Shown here: positions 1 to 5,721 of the stretch, piece by piece | Layout: each line of letters starts with the position of its first letter | How positions within the stretch are numbered: position 1 is the stretch's first letter | Assembly (NCBI GenBank): GCA_017880745.1 | Contig: JADGRR010000086.1 | Coordinates: 1-9,191, forward strand | Direction of reading: 5' to 3' | Origin: Burkholderiales bacterium | GTDB taxonomy: Bacteria > Pseudomonadota > Gammaproteobacteria > Burkholderiales > SG8-39 | Length of the DNA stretch: 9,191 nucleotides | Notes under the pieces: model-generated | Seen by the model: only the letters and a program-made list of their open reading frames with translations | Told to the model about the DNA's origin: nothing | Databases searched by the model: none | Program-made: the position numbers and the translations under genes

Positions 1-1
1 C

Positions 2-130
2 CTAGTTCGCGCTGAGGTAACCTTGGATGGCGCCTTCGTGATACGCGTCGGCGGCCCGTTTTCCAGCGGTGAAAAACCCGCCGTTGAGTGCGGGAGGCAT
101 TAAGGGAGTGGAAACAGCGGCTTGGTTCAA
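2..130 (-). CDS. Possible Fur-controlled small protein (42 aa), unknown function
   Basis: An open frame on the minus strand ends at a TAG at 2-4. It can start at TTG 130 (42 aa, with a weak GAG six bases upstream) or at ATG 100 (32 aa, no visible Shine-Dalgarno). The C-terminal part reads GKRAADAYHEGAIQGYLSAN, which looks like an amphipathic helix. I see no signal peptide, membrane segment or cysteine, and I do not recognise a family. The frame lies directly downstream of a strong promoter with Fur-like sites (163-191); the predicted transcription start near 156 leaves a leader of about 26 nt to the TTG. Against it, a terminator-like hairpin plus T5 lies inside the frame (72-94), so the transcript may instead be a small RNA. 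TTG was chosen because it sits better with the predicted start and the GAG; this is uncertain. Confidence 0.4.
   Translation of the reverse strand: MNQAAVSTPLMPPALNGGFFTAGKRAADAYHEGAIQGYLSAN
72..94 (-). terminator. Terminator-like hairpin with U5
   Basis: Read on the minus strand, CCCGC (94-90), an 8-nt loop, GCGGG (81-77), then TTTTT (76-72). The stem is short (5 bp, all G-C) but is followed directly by the U tract, as in an intrinsic terminator. It lies inside the small open frame ending at 2, so it would either end a small RNA or be a chance Gly-Gly-Phe-Phe coding run. Confidence 0.4.
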
Positions 131-157
131 AGTAGTCTCAATGTGGTCTGAAGCGTG
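72..157 (-). ncRNA. Candidate Fur-regulated small RNA (about 86 nt)
   Basis: A transcript from the promoter at 163-191 would begin near 156-157 and meet a GC hairpin plus U5 ending at 72. That gives about 86 nt, close to the length of RyhB-type iron-responsive RNAs. Just before the hairpin is an unstructured-looking pyrimidine-rich stretch containing CUCCC and CCUCCC, which is complementary to Shine-Dalgarno sequences and is the kind of seed used by several iron-sparing sRNAs. No sequence match to RyhB, PrrF, NrrF or FsrA is claimed. The alternative is that the same transcript encodes the small protein at 2-130; both may be true. Confidence 0.35.
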
Positions 158-162
158 TACGA

Positions 163-191
163 ATGATAGTGGTTCTCATTACCATTGTCAA
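163..191 (-). promoter_or_regulatory. Sigma70-type promoter, reading leftward
   Basis: On the minus strand the -35 box is TTGACA (186-191, perfect), followed by a 17-bp spacer and a -10 box TATCAT (163-168, 5 of 6). The predicted start is near 156. Spacing and hexamers are close to ideal, so this should be strong when not repressed. Its spacer is almost entirely filled by the Fur-like site. Confidence 0.75.
164..184. promoter_or_regulatory. Fur box (two overlapping 7-1-7 units)
   Basis: Compared with the 7-1-7 Fur consensus TGATAATnATTATCA, bases 164-178 match at 11 of 14 informative positions. A second unit shifted by six bases (170-184) matches at 10 of 14. A six-base stagger is the usual layout for two Fur dimers on one operator. 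The site fills the spacer between the -35 and -10 boxes, so bound Fur would block RNA polymerase. Inference: the downstream transcript is repressed in iron-replete cells. Confidence 0.72.
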
Positions 192-418
192 GGGTCAATC
201 CGCGATCTGCGCAATTTTCGGAGGCAGAACGGGTTATACGCGGGACTTCGGCGCCGAAGGCGTCGATCTCCCTTGAGGGGAAATCGGCCACCCCCTTCGG
301 TGCTTCGAACCTTCGTTCTCCCACCTTTGGCGGTGCTCGGAAAAATTCCGGCTCCCCTTGATGCGAAACCCCTGCCGCTGCCGCGCTGTTTGCGCCTTAT
401 GCGCGAACGGGGCGCCCC

Positions 419-940
419 TTATCCATGCGGGGTAATGACGCGGCGCGCGCCGTTGTAGCGGCGCACCCAGTAGTCTGAGCGCAGGCTTTCCACGCGAACT
501 TCTCCGCCGCTGGAGGGAGCATGGATGAAGCGGTCCTCGCCCAGATAGATGCCGACGTGCGAGTACTCGCGTCGCTGGGTGTTGTAGAACACCAAGTCGC
601 CAGGTCTGAGCGCGGTGCGCTCGACGCGTTCGCCCAGGAGGCTGAGATCGAATGTATTGCGTGGCAGCACCAGGCCCGCGCCTTCCCGGAAGACATAGGC
701 CACCAAGCCGCTGCAGTCGAACCCGGTCTGCGGCGATAAGCCGCCCACCCGGTAAGGCGTGCCCAGATGCGCCAAGGCCTGCAAAGCGACGCCGCTTGCC
801 CGGTCGGTCGCATTGACTACCGGCACCGTGGCGGCCGCTGGCTCGGGCTCGGTCTCCGGCAGGCGCGCCGATTGGCTCGCGCATCCGCCCAGGATGATGG
901 CAAGGAAGCCGATTAGAAACAGTAGATTATGCCTCTGCAT
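419..940 (-). CDS. NlpC/P60 (C40) peptidoglycan endopeptidase lipoprotein
   Basis: A 173-aa secreted cell-wall hydrolase of the NlpC/P60 cysteine peptidase family, which cuts within peptidoglycan stem peptides, typically at D-Glu-diamino acid bonds. A lipoprotein signal (LIGFLAIILGGC) places the lipidated Cys at residue 20. A Pro/Ala/Glu-rich linker (about 25-45) leads to the catalytic domain (about 50-173). The triad is visible: Cys76 in FDCSGLV, His128 in SHVGIY and His140 in FIHAP. Length and layout resemble small Spr/NlpC-type lipoproteins. No clear Shine-Dalgarno precedes the ATG, but the lipobox fits this start. A weak promoter-like pair (TTTACT, 17 bp, TAGATT) lies within 40 bp upstream. 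Bases 192-418 downstream hold no convincing gene or terminator; a 14-bp palindrome at 246-259 and a 10-bp one at 409-418 lack U tracts. Confidence 0.93.
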   Translation of the reverse strand: MQRHNLLFLIGFLAIILGGCASQSARLPETEPEPAAATVPVVNATDRASGVALQALAHLGTPYRVGGLSPQTGFDCSGLVAYVFREGAGLVLPRNTFDLSLLGERVERTALRPGDLVFYNTQRREYSHVGIYLGEDRFIHAPSSGGEVRVESLRSDYWVRRYNGARRVITPHG

Positions 941-1208
941 TGAAGTAATCTAGGAGATATTTGGGCAAAAGTAAAGCATTACTGAGGCTCGAGCCCTGCG
1001 CCCGCCGGCCACGCTCGGCGTTAAGGCGTGGATGGCGCCGCCGGACTAAGCAGGGACAGGCGCCGCATCCGGGTCAAGGCGGAGGAAATCAAACAAGATG
1101 AGCATGCTAGGATTGGAGTGCGTCCGAATAGGGTGCCAAGATGGAGAGCGAAGGACCTCATCCCTTCCTTGCCCCTCGTATAGCTTCCAAATCAGAGTTT
1201 CTTAGTTC

Positions 1209-3158
1209 ATGTCCCTTCCTGCAGACGAGCAACTCGAGGCGGTGTTCGGCGCCGATGGCGCGCTGAGCCGCGCGATACCCGGCTTTCGCCTGCGCCGGCA
1301 GCAAATCGAGATGGCCCAGGCCATCGCCCGGGCGATGCGCGACAACAGCCTGCTGGTGGCCGAAGCCGGCACCGGCACCGGCAAGACTTTCGCCTACCTG
1401 GTGCCGGCGCTGCTCTCGGGCGGCAAGGTCATCATTTCCACCGGCACCAAGAACCTGCAGGACCAGCTCTACAATCGTGATCTGCCCACGGTGCGCGATG
1501 CGCTGCAAGTTCCGGTCAGCACGGCTCTGCTCAAAGGGCGCGCGAATTACGTCTGTCACCATCACCTCGAGGGCGCGCTCGCCGACGGGCGCTTCGCCAG
1601 CCGCGAGGACGTGGCGCATTTGCACAAGATCGCGCGCTTCGCCAAGGTGAGCAAGACCGGCGATCGGGCGGAACTCGCCGACGTGCCCGAGAACGCGGCC
1701 GCCTGGCAGTCGGCCACCTCCACGCGCGAGAACTGCCTGGGCCAGGATTGCAAGCAGTACAAGGAGTGCTTCGTCATGGCCGCGCGGCGCGAGGCGCTCA
1801 ATGCCGACATCGTCGTGGTCAACCATCATCTGTTTTTCGCCGATGTGATGCTCAAGGACGAGGGCATGGCCGAACTGCTGCCGGCCTGCAATGCCGTGAT
1901 ACTCGACGAGGCGCACCAGCTGCCGGAAACGGCAACGCTGTTTTTCGGTGAAAACCTGAGTTCGGGCCAGCTGCTCGATCTGTGCCGCGACACGCTGGTG
2001 GAGGCGATCGCCGCCGCCGGCGACGCGCCCGCGCTGCGTCCGGCCGTAGCCGCCGTCGAGAAAGCCAGCCGCGATGTGCGGCTCGCGCTGCCGCTCGATA
2101 GCGCGCGACTTACCTATGCCGCCGCGACGGCGAAGGACGCATTCAAGGAGACGCTCGCCATTCTGGACGACAGATTGAAGAAGCTGGCGAAGCTGCTCGA
2201 GGCGCAGGCGCAGCGCGGCGAAGGATTGGAAAACTGCTGGCGCCGTGCGCTCGATCTGCATGCCCGGCTCGGGCGCTGGCTCGACGCCGAATCCGAGGGC
2301 ATGGTGCGCTGGACCGAAACCTACAGCGCCAGCTTCCAGTTGAATGCTGCGCCGCTGGACATCGCCGAGATTTTCCGCAAGCAGTTGCAAGGCCATCCGC
2401 GCGCCTGGATTTTCACCTCGGCGACCCTGGCCGTGAACCGCGATTTTGCCCACTACACCGGCGAGATGGGCCTGGATGAAGCGCGCACGGCGTGCTGGGA
2501 CAGCCCCTTCAATTATCCGGAGCAGGCGCTGCTGTACGTGCCCGAGGGTCTGCCCGAGCCTAACGATGCCGCCCATACCGCGGCGGTGGTGGACGCGGCC
2601 TGGCCGGTGATCGAAGCCAGCCGCGGCCGCGCTTTCCTCCTGTTCACGACCCTGCGCGCGATGCGCCGCGCGCATGAGCTGCTGCAGGCGCGCTTCGAAG
2701 CGGAAGGCGTGGACTACCCGCTGCTGTTGCAGGGCGACGGTACCCGCAGCGAACTGCTCGAACGTTTTCGGCGGCTGGGCAACGCCGTGCTGGTGGCGAG
2801 CCAGAGCTTCTGGGAAGGCGTGGACGTGCGCGGCGAAGCGCTGTCGCTGGTGGTGATCGATAAACTGCCGTTCGCGCCGCCCGACGATCCGGTGCTCGCC
2901 GCGCGCATCGAATATCTCAACAAGCAAGGCAAGAATGCCTTCATGGAGTACCAGCTGCCGCGCGCGGCGATCAGCCTGAAGCAGGGCGCGGGGCGCCTGA
3001 TCCGGGACGAAACCGATCGCGGCGTGCTCATGATCTGCGACCCGCGGCTCATCAGCAAACACTATGGGCGACGCATCTGGAAAAGCCTGCCCGCGATGCG
3101 GCGCACGCGCCTGCTCGCCGAGGTGACGGATTTTTTCGCAGCCGCTCCGGTAGAATAG
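1209..3158 (+). CDS. yoaA: ATP-dependent DNA helicase YoaA (XPD/DinG-like, Fe-S)
   Basis: A 649-aa superfamily 2 helicase of the XPD/DinG type, a 5'-3' DNA helicase. E. coli YoaA works with the clamp-loader subunit chi (HolC) in repair at damaged forks. Visible motifs: Walker A EAGTGTGKT at 52-60; Fe-S cluster cysteines at 116, 176, 181 and 187 (the last three spaced C-x4-C-x5-C); the DEAH box at 233-236; SATL at 404; SFWEGVDVRG at 533; motif VI QGAGRLIR at 592-599. The N-terminus (DGALSRAIPGF) and length match YoaA (about 636 aa) better than E. coli DinG (about 716 aa). All catalytic and cluster residues are intact. It is transcribed away from the NlpC/P60 gene; the 268-bp spacer between them (941-1208) should hold its promoter, but I could not pick one out. 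The ATG lacks a strong Shine-Dalgarno. Confidence 0.93.
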   Translation: MSLPADEQLEAVFGADGALSRAIPGFRLRRQQIEMAQAIARAMRDNSLLVAEAGTGTGKTFAYLVPALLSGGKVIISTGTKNLQDQLYNRDLPTVRDALQVPVSTALLKGRANYVCHHHLEGALADGRFASREDVAHLHKIARFAKVSKTGDRAELADVPENAAAWQSATSTRENCLGQDCKQYKECFVMAARREALNADIVVVNHHLFFADVMLKDEGMAELLPACNAVILDEAHQLPETATLFFGENLSSGQLLDLCRDTLVEAIAAAGDAPALRPAVAAVEKASRDVRLALPLDSARLTYAAATAKDAFKETLAILDDRLKKLAKLLEAQAQRGEGLENCWRRALDLHARLGRWLDAESEGMVRWTETYSASFQLNAAPLDIAEIFRKQLQGHPRAWIFTSATLAVNRDFAHYTGEMGLDEARTACWDSPFNYPEQALLYVPEGLPEPNDAAHTAAVVDAAWPVIEASRGRAFLLFTTLRAMRRAHELLQARFEAEGVDYPLLLQGDGTRSELLERFRRLGNAVLVASQSFWEGVDVRGEALSLVVIDKLPFAPPDDPVLAARIEYLNKQGKNAFMEYQLPRAAISLKQGAGRLIRDETDRGVLMICDPRLISKHYGRRIWKSLPAMRRTRLLAEVTDFFAAAPVE

Positions 3159-3264
3159 CGGCGGTGAAATGACTGATACTTGATAGACGCATCGCTCCCA
3201 AGAGCTGAAGCAGCCTCGGCCCGCCGGCCTTCGGCGCCCGGCAACCAAATCAAACCAAGACGAC

Positions 3265-4272
3265 ATGAACATCCTCGTAACAGGCGCTGCCGGTTTCATC
3301 GGTTCGACCCTTGCGCTGCGGCTGCTGCAACGCGGCGACCGCGTCGTCGGGCTGGATAACCTCAACGACTATTACGACGTCACCCTGAAGGAAGCGCGGC
3401 TGGCGCGCCTGCGTGCTTTCACCGGTTTCGAATTCGAACACGCCGACATCACGGACCGCGAGCGCATCACCCGGTTGTTCGCGCAGCGCCGGTTCGATGC
3501 CGTCATGCACCTCGCCGCGCAAGCCGGGGTGCGCTATTCGATCGAAAACCCAGGCGCTTACATTGACACCAACCTGGTCGGATTTGCCAACGTCATCGAA
3601 GGCGCGCGCCGCTCCAGCGTCGGGCACTTCGTGTTCGCCTCATCGAGTTCCGTCTATGGCGCGAACGCCAGGCTGCCGTTCACCGAGGACGACAACATCG
3701 ATCACCCGGTGTCGCTCTATGCGGCGACGAAGAAGGCAAACGAGCTGATGGCGCATAGCTACGCCCATCTGTACCGCCTGCCCTGCACCGGTCTGCGCTT
3801 TTTCACCGTCTACGGCCCCTGGGGGCGGCCGGACATGGCGCTGTTCAAGTTCACGCGTGGCATCCTTGCAGGCGAGGCGATACCGGTATTCAACCGCGGC
3901 GAGATGGTGCGCGACTTCACCTACGTGGACGATATCGTCGAAGGCGTGGTCAGGGTGATCGACCGGCCCGCGCAACCCGACCCGGCCTGGACGGCGCTTG
4001 CGCCGACCCCATCGAGCAGCAATGCGCCCTACCGGATCTACAACATCGGCAACAACCAGCCGGTGAAGCTCATGCGCTATATCGAGGTGCTCGAGCAGTG
4101 CCTGGGCAGGAAAGCGAAACTGGAGCTGCTGCCGCTGCAGGCCGGCGATGTGCCCGAGACCATCGCCGACGTATCGCGGCTCGGGGCGGCGGTAGGCTTC
4201 AAGCCGGCGACGCCGATCGAAGCGGGCATCGGGCGCTTTGTCGAATGGTATCGTGCGTATTACAAGGTTTGA
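3265..4272 (+). CDS. UDP-glucuronate 4-epimerase (extended SDR)
   Basis: A 335-aa cytoplasmic NAD-dependent sugar-nucleotide epimerase that interconverts UDP-glucuronate and UDP-galacturonate, feeding capsule, LPS or exopolysaccharide synthesis. Visible features: the Rossmann motif TGAAGFIG at 6-13; Asp31-Asn32 for the NAD ribose; the SSSSVYG strand near 127-132; the catalytic pair Tyr152-Lys156 in LYAATKK; the family hallmarks FFTVYGPWGRPDMA and MVRDFTYVDD. Length is normal and all active-site residues are present. The gene begins 106 bp after yoaA with no clear Shine-Dalgarno. No glycosyltransferase or UDP-glucose dehydrogenase gene is in the window, so its polysaccharide is unknown. A UDP-GlcNAc 4-epimerase (WbpP-like) is less likely given the PWGRPDMA motif. 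Confidence 0.9.
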   Translation: MNILVTGAAGFIGSTLALRLLQRGDRVVGLDNLNDYYDVTLKEARLARLRAFTGFEFEHADITDRERITRLFAQRRFDAVMHLAAQAGVRYSIENPGAYIDTNLVGFANVIEGARRSSVGHFVFASSSSVYGANARLPFTEDDNIDHPVSLYAATKKANELMAHSYAHLYRLPCTGLRFFTVYGPWGRPDMALFKFTRGILAGEAIPVFNRGEMVRDFTYVDDIVEGVVRVIDRPAQPDPAWTALAPTPSSSNAPYRIYNIGNNQPVKLMRYIEVLEQCLGRKAKLELLPLQAGDVPETIADVSRLGAAVGFKPATPIEAGIGRFVEWYRAYYKV

Positions 4273-4302
4273 GTGATAGCGTGAGTGCAAGCGTATATGC
4301 GT

Positions 4303-4405
4303 GGCGACTTGATTCGCGCCCACCCGTTGTCGCAGAGTCGCGATGTTGGATAACGCCCCGCGCTGCGCAGGTCCGCTCGTGGCTTGCGACGGTATTTAAG
4401 ACGCC
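4303..4405 (+). repeat. Short interspersed repeat, copy A (103 bp)
   Basis: The left end GGCGACTTGATTCGCGCC (4303-4320) and right end TTTAAGACGCC (4395-4405) match the ends of copy B (5437-5700). Left ends agree at 16 of 18 bases, and the last 25 bases of each copy agree at 20 of 25. CGATGTTG in the left part is also shared. The ends are imperfect inverted repeats of each other (GGCGACTTGATT against GGCGTCTTAAAT). The repeat starts 30 bp after the epimerase stop and lies between the two SDR genes. It has no coding capacity. It could be MITE-like or a REP-type element; no target-site duplication could be fixed. Confidence 0.6.
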
Positions 4406-4450
4406 GTATACAGTTCGCTGGATTTTGACGCATCAACCATTGAGGAAAAC

Positions 4451-5425
4451 ATGAAAATACTCATCACCGGTGGCGGCGGATTCCTCGGCTACCGTCTGGC
4501 CGAAGCCCTGCTCAAGCGCGGCACGCTGACCAACGGGGACGGCAAGCAGCAGGCCATCTCGCAGATCGTGCTGATCGACATCGCTTTCCCGGCCAAGGCC
4601 GACGCGCGGCTCAAGTGCGTGAAAGGCGATTTCACCAACGCCGCGCTGCTCGCCGAGACCATCGGCCGGGATACCGATTCCGTGTTCCATCTGGCGGCGG
4701 TGGTGAGCGGCGGCGCCGAAGCTGATTTCGACCTCGGCATCCGAGTGAACCTGGACGGCACGCGCGGCCTGCTCGAGGCCTGCCGCAAACAGGCGCGGCC
4801 GCCGCGCTACGTCTTCGCCAGCTCGGTGGCGGCGTTCGGCGGTGACTTGCCGCCGGTGCTGGACGATTCCACCACGCCCAACCCGCAGACTTCCTACGGC
4901 GCGCACAAAGTCTGCGGCGAGTATCTCGCCACCGATTTCAACCGCAAGGGATTCATCGACGGCCGCTCGCTGCGGCTGCCGACCATCGTGGTGCGCGCGG
5001 GCAAGCCCAACCTGGCCGCATCTTCGTTCGCGAGCGGCATCATCCGCGAACCGCTGAACGGCGAGATTTCACCCTGTCCCGTGGGCCCCGAGACCGGCGT
5101 GTGGCTGCTCTCGCCCGGCAAAGTGGTCGACGCTTTCATTCATGCGCACGAACTGCCGCCCGCGGCCTGGGGCGTCAATCGCGTAGTGAATCTGCCCGGC
5201 ATCACCGCCTCGGTGGCGCAGATGGTCGAGGCCCTGCGCAAGGTCGCGGGCGACAAAGTCGCGGCGCGCGTGGAATGGAAGCCCGATGCGCGCATCCAGG
5301 CTATCGTCAAGACCTGGCCTGCCCGTTTCACCACCGAGCGCGCGCTGAATCTGGGATTCGTCGCGGACAAGGATATTGAATCCGTGATCCGCGATTACAT
5401 CCGCGATCAGGGGATCAAGGTTTAG
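4451..5425 (+). CDS. denD: D-erythronate dehydrogenase-like SDR (DenD family)
   Basis: A 324-aa extended short-chain dehydrogenase resembling DenD, which oxidises D-erythronate at C2 using NAD in a sugar-acid breakdown pathway. Visible features: the Rossmann motif GGGGFLG at 7-13; Asp43 at the end of the second strand; HLAAVVSGGAEADFDLG near 80-96, which is typical of this subfamily; Ser124-Ser125; Tyr149-Lys153 in SYGAHK; RLPTIVVRAGKPN followed by ASSFASGIIREPL. Start support is good: TGAGGA (4441-4446) ends four bases before the ATG. The usual partner genes of the erythronate/threonate pathway (a DUF1537-type kinase, a class II aldolase, an isomerase) are absent, so the substrate is not secured by context. 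The gene is bracketed by direct copies of a short repeat. A related sugar dehydrogenase or epimerase is possible. Confidence 0.78.
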   Translation: MKILITGGGGFLGYRLAEALLKRGTLTNGDGKQQAISQIVLIDIAFPAKADARLKCVKGDFTNAALLAETIGRDTDSVFHLAAVVSGGAEADFDLGIRVNLDGTRGLLEACRKQARPPRYVFASSVAAFGGDLPPVLDDSTTPNPQTSYGAHKVCGEYLATDFNRKGFIDGRSLRLPTIVVRAGKPNLAASSFASGIIREPLNGEISPCPVGPETGVWLLSPGKVVDAFIHAHELPPAAWGVNRVVNLPGITASVAQMVEALRKVAGDKVAARVEWKPDARIQAIVKTWPARFTTERALNLGFVADKDIESVIRDYIRDQGIKV

Positions 5426-5480
5426 AAACTATACCTGGCGACTTAAATCGCGCCTCACATTGATTCAGCGTTGCGATGTT

Positions 5481-5504
5481 GCGCGGACGAGAAGCCGTCC
5501 GCGC
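5481..5504. repeat. Hairpin 1 in copy B (9-bp stem)
   Basis: A perfect inverted repeat, GCGCGGACG (5481-5489) and CGTCCGCGC (5496-5504), around the loop AGAAGC. Its centre, CGGACGAGAAGCCGTCCG, is a diverged, one-base-shorter relative of the 19-nt core of the two larger hairpins that follow. Confidence 0.7.
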
Positions 5505-5505
5505 G

Positions 5506-5556
5506 GATCGTCGATTGCGCACGGATGAAAAGCACATCCGCGCGCAATCGACGATC
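5506..5556. repeat. Hairpin 2 in copy B (22-nt arms, 7-nt loop)
   Basis: Arms 5506-5527 and 5535-5556 pair at 21 of 22 positions, with one A-C mismatch (5521/5541). The loop AAAAGCA is at 5528-5534. The inner six pairs plus the loop form the core CGGATGAAAAGCACATCCG (5522-5540). No U tract follows on either strand, so a simple intrinsic terminator is not supported. Confidence 0.75.
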
Positions 5557-5594
5557 TTGGATAAAACCACTACGCTGTGTCTGGTGTTAACCGT

Positions 5595-5645
5595 AACCGT
5601 GTTTTCAGTACGGATGTGCTTTTCATCCGTACTGAAAACACGGTT
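5595..5645. repeat. Hairpin 3 in copy B (perfect 22-bp stem, 7-nt loop)
   Basis: Arms 5595-5616 and 5624-5645 are perfectly complementary over 22 bp, with loop TGCTTTT at 5617-5623. Its central 19 nt (5611-5629) are the exact reverse complement of the core of hairpin 2, while the outer 16 bp of the stem are unrelated. It lies about 80 bp beyond the bamD stop and could block convergent transcription or protect 3' ends, though it has no flanking U tract. Confidence 0.78.
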
Positions 5646-5721
5646 GGCGCGCGCGAGCGCGCAATAGCCGTTCCTGGCATGCGGCAGCTTTTAAGACGCC
5701 CCATGCAGAAAACTGTCGGAT

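Larger units (their letters stand above)
5437..5700 (+). repeat. Short interspersed repeat, copy B (264 bp), carrying a hairpin cluster
   Basis: The left end GGCGACTTAAATCGCGCC (5437-5454) and right end TTTTAAGACGCC (5689-5700) match copy A, and are inverted relative to each other at 10 of the outer 12 bases (GGCGACTTAAAT against GGCGTCTTAAAA). Compared with copy A, extra hairpin sequence interrupts it after CGATGTTG (5474-5481); copy A's continuation resumes at CGATCTTGGATAA (5552-5564). It fills nearly the whole gap between the convergent denD and bamD, starting 11 bp after the denD stop and ending 21 bp before the bamD stop. No plausible gene lies inside; the open frames there come from the palindromes. 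Confidence 0.6.

Noticed and set aside
150..159. Thought that hairpins 5506-5645 or other repeats might form a CRISPR array or tRNA-like gene
   Set aside because: There are no regularly spaced direct repeats with unique spacers anywhere in the window, and no cloverleaf with T-arm or anticodon features.
246..259. Perfect 14-bp palindrome CTTCGGCGCCGAAG
   Set aside because: Could be an operator, but it is isolated from any promoter I can see and such palindromes are frequent in GC-rich DNA.
388..418. Hairpin GTTTGCGC/GCGCGAAC and palindrome GGGGCGCCCC just beyond the NlpC/P60 gene stop
   Set aside because: On the transcribed (minus) strand the stem contains an A-C mismatch, and neither structure is followed by U residues; probably GC-rich chance.
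1098..1205. 35-codon frame (ATG 1098, TAG 1203-1205) with GGAGG upstream, ending 3 bp before yoaA
   Set aside because: The GGAGG is 12 bases from the ATG, the peptide is not protein-like, and no leader-peptide feature or attenuator hairpin follows. A coupling leader is possible but unsupported.
3141..3162. Hairpin GCCGCT/AGCGGC at the yoaA stop codon
   Set aside because: Only 6 bp with a 10-nt loop and no U tract downstream; not a convincing terminator.
1158..3365. 735-codon open frame on the minus strand opposite yoaA
   Set aside because: It is antisense to a fully intact YoaA with all helicase motifs. Its translation is Arg/His/Gln-rich and low in recognisable motifs, as expected from the complement of GC-rich codons.
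5476..5667. Short frames with TVFSVRM-like peptides on both strands around 5577-5667
   Set aside because: The near-identical peptides arise only because the DNA is a 51-nt palindrome; they are not evidence of coding.
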